Below are positions 21,971-34,513 of a DNA stretch of 64,000 nt, piece after piece. Numbering within the stretch: position 1 is the first letter of the stretch; each line of letters starts with the position of its first letter. This DNA is from Ceratopteris richardii (taxonomy: Eukaryota; Streptophyta; Polypodiopsida; Polypodiales; Pteridaceae), in NCBI GenBank assembly GCA_020310875.1, contig MU260054.1:248001-312000 (forward strand), in the 5' to 3' direction. The position numbers and the translations under genes are program-made. The notes below the pieces were generated by a model. It was given only the letters and a program-made list of their open reading frames with translations. It was not told the origin of the DNA and ran no database searches.

Positions 21971-22630
21971 TGATGTGTGTGAACACACTAGGACCATGTA
22001 GCTCCGTGATGAGTAGCACCTCCTTTAATGTCAATCCGGGAAGACGTGAGGATGGTATGAAGACCTCGAGCAAGTGGAGGCACAAGTGCGTGAGTGAGAA
22101 GCACACAAACATGCACACACATACACACACACGCGCACACACGGCAAGACAAAGAGTGAGAAGCAATGGAGTTCTTAGATTACTTTCAAAAAGCTCTTAC
22201 AAGTTCATTCCACTTACAATCTAACCTCAAAAATGAGCTCTCTAGCTCTTTTTATAGTTTTTGACTAGGTTTTGGCCCTGTCCAGACCTAATGTCCGGCC
22301 TAGTTAAAAATTAGGTTCCAGGGCCAATTTGAGGGCTTAAACGGAGTCTAAAAAATACGAAAATTGATATGTAGGTACTTCTCAGGCTCCTCAAGCTCAA
22401 GGACTCCTTGGCTTGCACAAAATGGAGCTACAAAAATATGAAATGGTATTTACAATGATTGTTAGTGATAAGAATCACTGTTATAAAGATGTTGATTTGG
22501 AAAAATTTGAAGGGCCTATCTGCTAGATTTGCGTCGACTGCTTTGTCTACTTACTCCTTCACCTCGCTCTGACTCTCTCCGCTGGCTTCCTTGTCTAGTC
22601 AGTCCTTGGGTGCCCATACTGCTCTCAACA
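21971..22630 (-). repeat. 3' LTR of G0 (about 660 bp)
   Basis: The plus-strand end GCTCTCAACA borders the PPT. The other end is placed at TGATGTGTG because homology to the group LTRs (CACCTCC, AATGTCAATCCGGGAAGACG) starts just inside; it could shift by a few bases. The LTR contains the group's CA-rich tract, the GTCCGGCCTAGTT block and a TATA box at 22248-22257 (minus). Confidence 0.7.
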
Positions 22631-25600
22631 CCCCCCCCTCTCTCGCGTCTGTCGTCCCTGACAGACCCTTGTTGCTGGGAGTGTTGGATGTAATATTCCA
22701 CAACATGAGTGGCAAGCTGATGTTCTTGTATGCGTAGTCCTCTGGCCAAATCTGTCATCATACGATCCCAATCAATTGGTCCTAGAATGTCCGGATGTGG
22801 CAGATGTAACTGATCTGCATGGATCGCTTGTTCTACTGCGAATAGGTGTAGCAAATGTGTGGGTCTGGGAATGAAGATTTCGGAATGATATTCCCAAAAT
22901 CCCGTAGAGAACATTTCCTCAAATGTCTGCTTGAAGCATGCGGGTAAGTACTTTATTCGTGCATGCCAGGCAAAGATTATAGTGACCGAGGGAGTCTGGC
23001 TCATGTCGTAGACTAAATCCTTGTTACCTTGAGAGAATCCAAGGGCAGAGATGTATGGAGCTTGTACATTCCGAAAGGTTTTGAAGACAATGGTCATGAG
23101 CTCGAATATCTTCATACACATTTTCGCTGCTATGTCGGGTACATTATTTAGACGTGTAGACCAGTGCCGAATTGTTGATATCATGTAGGCTACAGTTGGG
23201 GTCCCTCGAGGTGGAGCAAAATATGGATAGTTAACCCAAGCCGAGCATTCTTTATTGTTGCGTACCTTGATTGCAAATGCTTGCCAGGATCTGCGACGTA
23301 CCACTGGGCAATAGCATGGATTATACTTGATATATAGTGGCATGGTTGCCCAGGTGCTCATCATCTCTGGGTAATCGGTTAGTAGACGTGCACGCCAATT
23401 AGGTTGGAAGATCGAGCCAGCACGTGCATCTGTCGGTAAATCCCCTAGCTCAAATTGAGTGGCGAATGTGGGCTCCTTCCCTGTATGTCTTTTGACTTCT
23501 GCATTATAATCGTGTAGTAAGACAAAATAAGGCATGTATTGCGACTCTGATGTTGTGATTAACCGTTGATGGGATAAGTTTTGAAAGTAGGAAGACCGAA
23601 GGACAGTTTCTTCCATATTTGTGAGAGATTGCATTTGCACGGCCACACGATCATCATGTGTCTTACCCACTTTCTCGACCCTTTTGACCCAACCTGGAAC
23701 TTGAATTTCTAAAGTGTCTTGTCCTTCTTCTGTAGTTCGACCACCGGGTGTCGGCATAGGCTCGTATGGCTCTTCATAGCTGTCATCGACGGGGATTTCC
23801 ACTACTGTTTCAGGTTCTGGTTCTTCAATGGGCGAGGGTGGCCTTTCATGTGGTAAGAGGCGTGCTTGGAGTTTTGCCACCTGTTTCCGGAGGGTCTCTA
23901 CTTCTTCTGTAGAGTGTTGCAAGATTGCCGGCTCCTGTTGAGCTGTGGGGACACTGGCTATCTGTTTCTTTAGATCTGCACATTCAGTCTCTAACTTTTC
24001 ATATGACTCCAAGAAATTTGCATGCTCCTCAAGTAAGATGCGAAGGTCTTCCGATGGGACTGCTCTATATCTGGTAGGGCTAATGGTTGCTCCTACAGTT
24101 CCTTCCATAGCCGCTTCAAAGTTGTCTTGGTTTTGTTGTTGAAGTCTCTTGTTCTCTTCTAGTGCTGCTGCCATATGCTTCCTTAATAGCCCAATGTTGC
24201 GTCTGAGTGTAGCATTAGATATCATTTGCGCTTGGAGCACTGTTTCTAATTCCTAGACTGCTTGGTCATCCACTGTTGATGTCTTTGATTCCAGTTCGGA
24301 GTGAGCCTGCTGTAAGGTGGTATGCTCGGTTAGGAGCGTTTGGTAGTCAGCTTCAAGAGTGGTGACCCTAGCTTGCAGACGTTGAGATTCTGCCTGGAGG
24401 GTCGTAGTGCGTTATTCCAATTGATGGTATTCTTGTTGTAGTTGATGTGCACACTGAAGTAAGGTGTTGAACGTGCTATTTACATTATGAGATGCAAGGG
24501 GAAAAGTTTGAAGTGCAGGGGAGGTGGGATTGGGTAGGGGGGTAGTGAATGCTGTGTGTGCCAATGATGTGAGTGGTGAGGTGGGGGGTAAGGGAGGGGG
24601 GATGGTGGAATCGTGGGGAGAGGTACTCTGGTTGGTGAAATGTCCATTGGGTCAGACAAAGTGGTGTGTACAGGGGCTACCGTGTAGGTGGGTATGGTAG
24701 GTGAAGTGAGTGTGGTGTTCGTGTAAATTGATGTCGTTGCGAACATCGGGGAAATGTGCCTCTGAAACATTGGAGAGCGGATGAACTGCTCCACAAAGGA
24801 CGGGTATTGGGGTGGTGAGGTCAGGTTGAAAGAGGGGTAGGGGCCGGATGGGAAGTGAGGGTCATGGAATGGAGGCGTCCGTAGTGGGGAATAGGCTGGG
24901 AAACACAGGGTGCCTTCGGTGGGTGCTGGGTTTCCAACTACACTTGGAATTATGGGATGGCCAGTCATGGGTTCGGAGGATAGAAGGGATGAAGTGTACA
25001 AGGGATTGGTGACGAAGGAGAAGAGGGTGTCTTGTGAGGTGGGTTCTCGAAATGAGAATGACTTGAATGAGGATGGGTTATAAGTGAAGGTAGAGGTGAT
25101 GACTGTCGTTTCTTCCATGGTGGGAGGTGGTGGTGGGGGTGGAGAAGGTGGTGATGGAGGATGCTGGGGTGAGATGGGTGATGTCTGAACGAAGGTTTCG
25201 GCAGAGAGGTCAGTGGTGGTTGTGGGGGTAGCTGTTGTTTCAATGGGTACTTCTTGTTCTGTGACGAGTATCCTGATAGTCTTACCTGCTCGTGGTAACG
25301 TGTCAACTCTACGTTTGTCATACCTCACGGACTGGCGGACTGCCGTGTGGACAGCCTCGGGAACTCCTAAAGATTCTGACACTAATTTGAGGGTGTCAAT
25401 GAAATGTTGGTCCACCCCCTCATCTGATAGCATTTCTTGCATCAAAGCTTGACCTGATACAAGAGAGAGTTGATGCCTTTCTTGTACTGCTTTGATTGTG
25501 TCGTATAACCTTCGTAGTTGAGCTGTATATGCTGGTGCACCTACAAGTTCTGCCACTTCTTGTTGCTCATCTTGATGCTCTTGATCATAGTCCTCCTCAT

Positions 25601-26016
25601 CTTCCCTCCTGTTCTTCATCTCCGTCATCCTCTTCATCCACTTCAACTGTGGTGACCGGTGCTTGGGAGGTTGTGGCCTGCGTTTGCACGTTCTCCACTT
25701 GTTGTGCCTCTTCTGCCTCCAGCTCTACATCTTGTAATAATTGTTCGAAATCTTCATTAGTGAGTTCTTCTAGAGGTGCACCACTAGGAAATTCAAGATC
25801 GGTTGGGATGGGAGGGATTATCAAGGTAGAACCATCGGTGCTGCGTCTTGGAAGTCGGAGTGTGAATGGTCGGACTCTTCGAGGTGGAGGGGTGACGTCT
25901 GGTGTTAGGGTGGCTCCACGTGGTTGAGCACATGGGACTTGGACAATGCCTCTCATCTTCTTAGAAGGGGGTCCAGTGGATGTCCTGCCTCTAAACTGCT
26001 CTACACGATTCCACAT
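22516..26016 (-). pseudogene. dORF region of G0
   Basis: The C-terminal half is a long clean frame aligned with residues of about 900-1495 of the G3 dORF: a coiled-coil stretch (MGLLRRH-like GLLRKHMAAALEENKRLQ), an acidic linker, then a conserved domain with YPEMMSTW, RRRSWQAFAIK, YPYFAPP, YLPACFKQTFEEMF and GFWEYHSEIF. The N-terminal side is more worn and P/T-rich, as in G3. The frame ends about 115 bases inside the 3' LTR and includes the PPT, where the codons read ERGGGV. It is broken by a few interruptions and by C1. The function is unknown. Confidence 0.75.
22631..22650 (-). other. Polypurine tract of G0
   Basis: On the minus strand a GA- and G-rich run borders the TGTTGAGAGC start of the LTR. 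It is read through by dORF. Confidence 0.75.
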
Positions 26017-26110
26017 TTAAAGAACTCTCCAACGGATATTCTTTCGACGCGATAGCCTTTGATGTAGATCAAATCCACCTCAAGCATAGTGTAAGCTTGA
26101 TGTTCCAACA

Positions 26111-26122
26111 GCTCCCCCTCAA
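26111..26122 (-). other. Polypurine tract of C1
   Basis: The minus strand reads TTGAGGGGGAGC directly before TGTTGGAACA. The same purine motif precedes the 3' LTR of C2, so the two copia elements are related. Confidence 0.8.
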
Positions 26123-28212
26123 GCTAAAGTATGCTTGAGTCTTCATTCTCTGATAGGTTGAATACCTGCCATAGCTTTGAATCTACAAAGCTTTATTCCA
26201 TCAAGTGCCTTTGTCATCATATCTGCTACTTGCTTTTCAGTCGGAACAAAAGAAATGTCAATCTCCTTTGCCATGAGCTTCTCCCTGATGAAGTGATAAT
26301 GGACTTCTATGTGCTTGGTTCTCGCATGGAAAATAGGATTTGCCGCTAGATGCATGGAACTTACATTATCTCCAAATATGTGAGGTTTGGAACTCACAAG
26401 TCCCAAATCTGTATACAATGCTTTTAACCATATTGCCTCTTGAGTTGCTATGGTCAAGCCTCTGTACTCTGCTTCAGTTGAGGATAAAGCAACTGTTGGT
26501 TGCTTCTTGGAACTCCATGACACTAGCTTCAAACCTGCAAATGCTAAGTAACCAGATGTACTTTTTCTATCATCCTTAGCTCTTGCCCAATCTGCATCTG
26601 AGTAGATTTTGATATCCAAATCGGAAGAGTAAGGATAGAATATACCTTCGTTGATTGTACCTTTGAGATACTTAAGTACTCTCTTAGCCGCATCCATGTG
26701 TGGTCTTCTCGGTGAGTGCATGAACTGACTAAGCACTCCCACACTATATGAGATGTCTGCCCTTGTGTGAGTAGCATATATCAAGCTACCTACCAAGCTT
26801 TGATACTCTTTAATGTCTTCAATTTTCTCACCTTCATAAACACTAAGTTTATGATTCATCTCCAAAGGTGTACCTGCAGGTTTAGTGTTCTCCATTTTGA
26901 ACTTGAGAAGAAGATCCTGAATGTATCTTCTTTGAGTCAAATACATTCCTTCATCTGTGTATATCACCTGCATACCTAGGAAATATGTGAGCTCACCTAG
27001 GTCACTGATTTTGAACTCCTCTTGCATGTGTCTCTTGATCCTTTGAATGCCATTTAGATCATCACCTGTCACAATAATATCATCTACATATACACATAGA
27101 TAGATAGCCTCATTGTGATCCCTTTTGATGAATAGAGAAGGATCGGAGCTGCTAGCTTTGAACCCTTGGTCTTGAAGATATGTAACCAACCTGTAATTCC
27201 AAGATCTTGGAGCTTGTTTCAATCCATACAATGCTTTCTTAAGTCTGCAAACATAAGATGGATGATTAGGGTTTTCAAAACTTGGTGGTTGTGACATGTA
27301 TACCTCTTCACTTATCCAACCATTTAGGAATGCATTTTTCACATCAAGTTGGAGGAGTCTCCAATTCCTTGCAGCAGCTACACTTATCAATGTCCTGATT
27401 GTAGTCATCTTTGCAACTGGTGAGAATGTTTCCTCATAGTCTATACCATGAGTTTGTGAGCATCCTTTGGCAACTAATCTTGCCTTGTACCTGCAAACTG
27501 ATCCATCTAAATTTCTTTTAACTTTATATACCCATCGGCAACCAATTACCTTTTGATTCGGTGACATTGGAACCAAATCCCAAGTGTCCATTTCCTTCAA
27601 TGCATCTATCTCTTCGTTCATGGCCTTTTCCCAATTAGGGTTTCCCTTTGCCTCTTCATAGGTTGAGGGTTCCTTTGAAATAGAGTCTTTTGCCAAGTAG
27701 ATTGAATGCTTTGTAACAAATGTGGAATCATATCCATACCTTTCTGGTTGTTTCTTCTCTCTTGCTGATCTTCTAGGTGCTTGTTTGGAGCATTCTCCAA
27801 CCTCTTGCATCTTTGCTTTGCCTCTTGACTTCCATAGCTTGTAATCCCTTTCTCTTTCATCTTGGTCATCGTCTGTATCACTTCTTGGATCGTGGACCTG
27901 TGTATCATGCTTGCTTCCTAATTGATGAGAGCCATAATCAAGATCATATGGTAGTGTTACCTTTTGTTTGTCTTCATCATACCAAGACCTGCGTTCTTCA
28001 AACACAACATCTCTACTTGTAGTGAATTGCTTGGTTGAAGGATTGAAGAACCTGTAACCCATCTGAGTTGAATCATATCCAATAAACACTGCCTTTGTTG
28101 CCCTTTCATCTAGCTTACCTCTTATTTGTGATGGTACATGAACATAAGCTAAACAACCAAAAACCTTGCAATGTCCAAGACTAGGTTTTCTTCCATGCCA
28201 TGCTTCATAAGG

Positions 28213-28217
28213 AGTCA
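28213..28217. repeat. Target site duplication of C2, left
   Basis: AGTCA lies directly left of C2 and is repeated at 34509-34513, a 5-bp duplication as expected for copia integration. Confidence 0.9.
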
Positions 28218-29241
28218 TGTTGGAACAAGCCAATCACAAATTGGTGATTATGCAGATCTTGGAGAATGCTTATGGTCAGAATGAAGCAAAGGAAGACACT
28301 TGTAAAAGTGAAGAAGAATTCAGGATGATGCCTTGTACACATATGTACATATAAGTGAAGAATCTTGTAAGCTGAGTATAGCTAAGCCTTTAGGATGATT
28401 AGTAACAATGTCATAGACGCGGGATGAGTTAAAAGTTATGTATATATAAGTTAATGATGACAAGAATTATGAGAGGAGAAGTAAGAGAGTCATTTTGTAG
28501 ATGACAAACTTCAGAAAGATGTGTAGAGAGTTTTTTTCCAGAAAATAGCGACGGGTTTTTCTCTGAGTGCTCTCTGTCTGATCATGTGGATCAGAAATCC
28601 TTTTGTACACATCTAATTGAGAAGCTAATGAAGCTATGTCTAGAGTTTCAGAATCTAATTCCTCTCCTACTGTGAGAATGATCAATAGGAACATTCATAT
28701 GTGAACTTTGGAACTGAAGCCTGAGAGTAGCGCACTTTTCCGTCTCAGTATTTTGATCAGATCTGAGTGTATACTGTAAAGTTTTTGATGAGTGAGCACT
28801 TAAAATTTAAGTTAGAAGATAAGGAAGATATGGCTAAAAGCATTTAGCAAAACGGGTTTTAGATTGGGAGAAATCAACTTAAGAAGTTGACTATGTCGAA
28901 GGCGCAACTTCTGAGAGACATTTTCTGACATGTCTTTGATCTTAATGATCAAATTAAACTTTTGGTGATTAGTTTTGAGAACTAATGATTGACATGTGTG
29001 CGCAAAGGTATTGCGAATACTTGTGCATCATTTGCTTCAAGAAATTTGAAACTTTATGCAGGTAATGAAGTGGATTCCTGAAGCAGACTTTCTGAAGTAG
29101 ACACTTCTTCACTCAGAGAAGTGTTGCTTGAAGTTTTGGTAAAGAAGAACATTGTTTGTGTAAAGTTTGGTTTATAACTGACATAGAAGTGTTCTTAAGT
29201 CAGTATAGATCAAACCTTTGGAGATTAAGAGGTCTCCAACA
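28218..29241 (+). repeat. 5' LTR of C2 (1024 bp)
   Basis: It starts TGTTGGAACAAGCC and ends GGTCTCCAACA, with TGTTGGA and TCCAACA as a 7-base inverted terminal repeat. It matches 33485-34508 at all but about five positions. Confidence 0.95.
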
Positions 29242-29242
29242 G

Positions 29243-29254
29243 TGGTATCAGAGC
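29243..29254 (+). other. Primer binding site, initiator tRNA-Met, C2
   Basis: TGGTATCAGAGC, one base after the LTR, pairs with the 3' end of initiator tRNA-Met, the usual copia primer. Confidence 0.9.
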
Positions 29255-29470
29255 TGAAGGTGAAATACAAGAGAAGAAAAGACAATTGAAGTTCCGACTG
29301 GTGCAGATATTGAAGATCTTCCAAATCAAAGGAGGACAAGGACAAATTATTGAAGATAATTTGCAGAAGTTCAGAGTACGAGTTCGAAAGAATCAAGAAG
29401 GACAAAGCTTATATCAAAGGTACACTTTCTCCTCATAAACCATAGTAATTGCAGATACAGAAAGTCAAGG

Positions 29471-32400
29471 ATGGGAGAAAGCTTGCAGATTGATAAGCTA
29501 GATAGGGAGAGCTATCCAGCATGGTCCATGAGGATGGAGGCACACCTCATGAGTAAAGATTTGATAGCATTTATTACAGGAGATGAAGAAAAACCTGAAT
29601 TTGCAGATCCTAGTATTCCTACTAGGGAAGAGCTTGCAATGTTGAAGACTTGGATGAGAAAGGATGCTCAAGCAAGGAGTATCATTTACATGGCTGTAAA
29701 TGATTACCTTCTACCTCACATCAGACGTTTGGAAAGTGCTACTGATGTTTGGAATGCCTTGGAAGAGCATTTCCAAAATACAACTAAGTCAAGGAAGTCC
29801 TCACTATGGGCTGAGTTCACAACCTTCAAGAAGAAGAGCTCACAATCAATTTCAGATTATGTGGCAAGAATGAAGGATATTGCAGATAGCTTGGGAGCAG
29901 TGGATGAAGACATTGAAGAGGAAAAGTTGGTAAGACAAATACTTACAGGTTTGAGAGGAGATGAGAAGTGGAAACCCTTCATATTGTCCATAGAGTTGTC
30001 ACTTGATCACTTTACTCCTGATCTTAATCAATTGCTAGGTCACATGCTAACCTTTGAGCAGGATCTTAAAGGAGACAATGATAGAAGTACAAGTCAAGCT
30101 ATGTACTCCAAGGACAAGAAAAAGAATGGCAAGGGAAAGCAATTGAATGATGATGAAGGGAATTCAAATCAAGCTAACTTCACAAAAGGAAAGATGAATT
30201 TCAGAGGTAAAGGAAGAGGAGGTAAGAACAAAGATAATGCTAAAGCTTGTTGGATTTGTGGTAGAACAAATCATTTGGCAAATGATTGTTGGTATAACAA
30301 TCAAAATGGTGGAAGCAATAATCAAAATTATAACCAAAGAGGTAGAGGAGGCAGAAACCAAAGAGGTAATTTCAGAGGAAGAGGAGGTAGGACATCATAT
30401 GGTAGAGGAGGTGGAAGAAACTTCCAATCTCAGTCCTACAACAATAATTATTACAATTATGCATCAGATCAGAAGGATGACATGACTCTTATCTTGAATG
30501 CAACTCATGAATCAATGGGAGAAGATCAAAGAGTGTTTTATATTGACTCAGGGTGTAGCAACCATCTGAGTGGGAATCTATCCTTGATGACTGACATGGA
30601 AGCAAGGGTGAATGGACATACAGTTCAAACAGGTGACAATACCAAGCATAAAGTGGAGAGCATTGGATCAGTAAAGACAAAGAGTGGAAGTACACTTCTG
30701 AGCAAGGTACTTTATGTTCCTACTATTCCTAAAAATTTGATAAGTGTAGGGCAAATTGTGGAGAAAGGATATGAGGTAAGATTCACAAATGATGGTGTTT
30801 ATGTACAAGATCCAAATCAGGGATATAGAAACATAATTGCAGGTAAAAAGGAAGGAAGATTGTTCACTCTCAAAGTCCAAGGTAATGTGGGACATGCATT
30901 ATTTACCTATGGAAGTCAAAAGGTATCTGAATTAGACCTATGGCATAAAAGGCTAGGTCATTTCAATGAGAGAGCTATAAAGGAAATGTCGAAGAATCAG
31001 GTGGTGCTTGGATTGCCAAATATTGAAGGGCAACATATGGTGTACAAGTGTGAAGCTTGTCAATTAGGTAAAGCACATAAAGGTTCTTATAACAAATCAG
31101 GGTACAAGCATTCAAATATGCTTGAATTGGTTCATACAGATGTATGGGGTCCCTCAAGGGACTATAGCATAAATGGATCCAGATATTATGTGTTGTTTGT
31201 TGATGATGCAACCAGGTGGATTACTTTGTATGTAATCAAGGATAAATCAGAAGTTTTCAAGACATTCAAACATTTTCATGCTTATGCAGAAAGGATCACA
31301 GGGCAAAAGCTCAAGAGGTTAAGATCAGATGGAGGGGGAGAGTATTTCTCTAAAGAGTTTGATGATTATTTGTGGAATGCAGGTATCAAAAGAGAAGTAA
31401 CTTGCAGGTACTCCCCTCAACAGAATGGAGTAGCAGAAAGGAGGAATAGGACTCTTGTAGAGTTTGCAAGAGCCATGATGAAGGAAAAGAATTGTCCAAA
31501 TTACTTATGGGCAGAAGCCATTAACACTGCAACATACCTTGTGAATAGGTTGCCTTGCAAAGCTTTGGATGGAGGAACCCCTTATGAAGCATGGTGGGGT
31601 AAGAAACCTACCCTTGATCATTGTAAGGTATTTGGATGTATTGCATATGCTTATGTTCCTTCACAATTAAGACATAAGCTAGAACCAAAAGCAGAGAAGT
31701 ATGTGTTTATTGGATATGATGATAGACAGATGGGTTACAGGTTGTGGAATCCATCCACAAAGCAATTTCTTGTTACAAAAGATGTGACATTTGATGAGCA
31801 AAATACATGGTATACAAGATCACCAAATGATTATACAGGTGTTGAAGAAATACAAAGGAAAGGAAAGGCAAAGGTAAAAGTGTGTGAAGAAGTTGTTGAT
31901 GAAGTTGACTCTAGAAGTAGATTGCAGGATCATGTAGAAGAAGGGCCAAGATTTGATCCAGAATCAAATGAGGGTGAAACTTCGAGAAGTGCAAAAATCA
32001 GAAGATCTACAAGGGAAAGAAAAGAACCTATAAGGTATAGTTATGATACATCTTTCCTAACAACAAAAGATTATGCCTACATTGTGAAGACAGAAGAAGA
32101 TCCAACCACTTATGAAGAAGCCAAAGGTAAACAGAATTGGGAGAAGGCAATGCAGGAAGAGTATGATGCTCTACTTGAAAATGAAACTTGGGAATTAGTA
32201 CCAAGACCAAAGAATCAGAAAATCATTGGGTGCAAGTGGGTATATAAAACAAAGAGGTTTGCAGATGGTAAAGTGTCTAGATACAAGGCTAGACTTGTGG
32301 TCAAAGGTTATGCCCAAACTTATGGGGTAGATTATGATGAAACCTTTAGTCCTGTTGCTAAGATGTCTACAATTAGGACATTGATTGCTATTGCTGCTTG

Positions 32401-33476
32401 CAAGGGATGGAAATTATCACAATTGGATGTGAAAAATGCATTTTTAAATGGATACATTGCAGATGAAGTATATATGGAGCAACCAGAAGGCTTCATGGAA
32501 TCAATTGGATCAGATTATGTGTGTAAGCTCAAGAGAGCTTTGTATGGGTTGAAGCAAGCCCCAAGAGCTTGGAATTACAGATTGGTCAAGTTCTTGAATG
32601 AATGTGGATTTCAAGCATCAAAGGCAGATAGTAGCTTGCTAGTGAAGATTGTATATACTCAACATGGAGTATATGTTTCACAAGAAAGATACTTGAAGAA
32701 TCTTCTAGTCAAGTTTAACATGGAAGATTGCAAGACCTCAACTACACCATTGGAGGTAAATCATAAATTAAGCAGGTATGGAGGTGAAGAATTCAATGAC
32801 ATGAAGAAATATCAGAGTTTGGTAGGTAGTTTAATCTATGCTACCTTGACAAGGCCAGATTTATCATATGCAGTAGGTGTGTTGTCACAATTCATGCATT
32901 GTCCAAAGAAGACTCATTGGATTGCAGCCCAAAGGGTACTCAGATATATCAAAGGAACCCTAAGTGAAGGTTTGTATTATGGTTTCACTTCTGACACAAG
33001 AATCAAAGTGTTTAGTGATGCAGATTGGGCAGGTGACTCAGATGATAGAAGGTCTACTCATGGGTATCTCTGTTAAGCTAGTTTCTTGGTGTTCAAGGAA
33101 GCAACATACAGTTGCTTTGTCATCCACAGAAGCTGAGTATAAGGGAATGGTAGAAGCTGCAAAAGAAGTGATATGGTTGAAGACCTTGATGAAGAGTTTT
33201 GAGAAGGATCATAGTACTCCAATAATTTTTGGAGACAATATGAGTTCTTTGTATTTGGAAGCTAACCCTGTTTTTCATGCCAGGACTAAGCATATAGAGA
33301 TTCAGTATCATTTCTTGAGGGAAAAGGTACTAGATAAAGAGATTGAAGTGATGTACACTCCAACAAAAGAACAAGTGGCAGATATGATGACAAAAAGCTT
33401 GGATGGACCTAAGCTACAGAGATTCAAGGAAATGGCAGGAGTGAAGAAGAATGGAATAATCACAATTAGTGATTGA
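29471..33476 (+). pseudogene. gag-pol coding region of C2
   Basis: The start at 29471 follows a leader of about 230 bases. Domains in order are gag (residues 1-250), a canonical CCHC knuckle (C260, C263, H268, C273), a Gly/Arg/Asn-rich RGG segment (about 285-330), protease with D359-S-G, the integrase zinc domain (HKRLGH then CEACQLGK), the integrase core (HTDVWGPS, RSDGGGEY), copia RT (QLDVKNAFLNG, YGLKQAPRAW) and RNase H (SDADWAG, ALSSTEAEY). A single gag-pol frame is the copia norm. About two breaks make this copy non-autonomous. The closest relative here is C1. Confidence 0.9.
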
Positions 33477-33484
33477 GGGGGAGC
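33472..33484 (+). other. Polypurine tract of C2
   Basis: ATTGAGGGGGAGC lies directly before the 3' LTR. It follows the end of the pol frame immediately. Confidence 0.9.
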
Positions 33485-34508
33485 TGTTGGAACAAGCCAA
33501 TCACAAATTGGTGATTATACAGATCTTGGAGAATGCTTATGGTCAGAATGAAGCAAAGGAAGACACTTGTAAAAGTGAAGAAGAATTCAGGATGATGCCT
33601 TGTACACATATGTACATATAAGTGAAGAATCTTGTAAGCTGAGTATAGCTAAGCCTTTAGGATGATTAGTAACAATGTCATAGACGCGGGATGAGTTAAA
33701 AGTTATGTATATATAAGTTAATGATGACAAGAATTATGAGAGCAGAAGTAAGAGAGTCATTTTGTAGATGACAAACTTCAGAAAGATGTGTAGAGAGTTT
33801 TTTTCCAGAAAATAGCGACGGGTTTTTCTCTGAGTGCTCTCTGTCTGATCATGTGGATCAGAAACCCTTTTGTACACATCTAATTGAGAAGCTAATGAAG
33901 CTATGTCTAGAGTTTCAGAATCTAATTCCTCTCCTACTGTGAGAATGATCAATAGGAACATTCATATGTGAACTTTGGAACTGAAGCCTGAGAGTAGCGC
34001 ACTTTTCCGTCTCAGTATTTTGATCAGATCTGAGTGTATACTGTAAAGTTTTTGATGAGTGAGCACTTAAAATTTAAGTTAGAAGATAAGGAAGCTATGG
34101 CTAAAAGCATTTAGCAAAACGGGTTTTAGATTGGGAGAAATCAACTTAAGAAGTTGACTATGTTGAAGGCGCAACTTCTGAGAGACATTTTCTGACATGT
34201 CTTTGATCTTAATGATCAAATTAAACTTTTGGTGATTAGTTTTGAGAACTAATGATTGACATGTGTGCGCAAAGGTATTGCGAATACTTGTGCATCATTT
34301 GCTTCAAGAAATTTGAAACTTTATGCAGGTAATGAAGTGGATTCCTGAAGCAGACTTTCTGAAGTAGACACTTCTTCACTCAGAGAAGTGTTGCTTGAAG
34401 TTTTGGTAAAGAAGAACATTGTTTGTGTAAAGTTTGGTTTATAACTGACATAGAAGTGTTCTTAAGTCAGTATAGATCAAACCTTTGGAGATTAAGAGGT
34501 CTCCAACA
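33485..34508 (+). repeat. 3' LTR of C2 (1024 bp)
   Basis: It has the same length and termini as the 5' LTR, with about five substitutions between the two. Confidence 0.95.
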
Positions 34509-34513
34509 AGTCA
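34509..34513. repeat. Target site duplication of C2, right
   Basis: AGTCA directly follows the 3' LTR, matching 28213-28217. C1 coding sequence resumes here. Confidence 0.9.

Larger units (their letters stand above)
21971..26016 (-). mobile_element. Gypsy element G0, 3' part
   Basis: The minus-strand 3' LTR (21971-22630), PPT and most of a downstream ORF related to that of G3 are present. Copia C1 is inserted in the dORF at about 25996-26016, so pol and the 5' end lie outside the window. The LTR interrupts element D. The dORF carries about two or three breaks, and the element is younger than B and more diverged from G3 than G1 is from G2. Confidence 0.75.
26017..28217 (-). mobile_element. 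Copia element C1, 3' part
   Basis: On the minus strand, an open frame of nearly 700 codons gives the integrase C-terminal part (MTPYEAWHGRKPS, VFGCLAYVHVP, FIGYDS), the copia RT (CRWVYKVK, QLDVKNAFLNG, YGLKQAPRSW, YVDDIIVTG) and RNase H (SDADWA, WSSKKQPTVALSSTEAEY, then HARTKHIEVHYHF, VADMMTKAL). A PPT (26111-26122) and the start of a 3' LTR (TGTTGGAACATC, from 26110 downward) follow. The LTR end is unclear; TG at 25996 would give only 115 bp. C2 is inserted at 28217/28218, and the rest continues at 34514. The C-terminal half shows no further break. Confidence 0.85.
28218..34508 (+). mobile_element. Young copia element C2, nearly whole
   Basis: It has two 1024-bp LTRs, an initiator-Met primer site, one gag-pol region and a PPT, flanked by AGTCA duplications inside C1. 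The LTRs differ at about five of 1024 positions by eye. With a commonly used plant rate of 1.3e-8 per site per year this is about 0.2 million years; with slower conifer-like rates, about one million. The order protease, integrase, RT, RNase H is that of Ty1/copia. The coding region has about two breaks. Confidence 0.95.

Noticed and set aside
25996-26110. Complete 115-bp 3' LTR of C1
   Set aside because: Its start after the PPT is clear, but TG at 25996 is only one possible end and C2, a relative, has a 1024-bp LTR. It is not called as a defined LTR.
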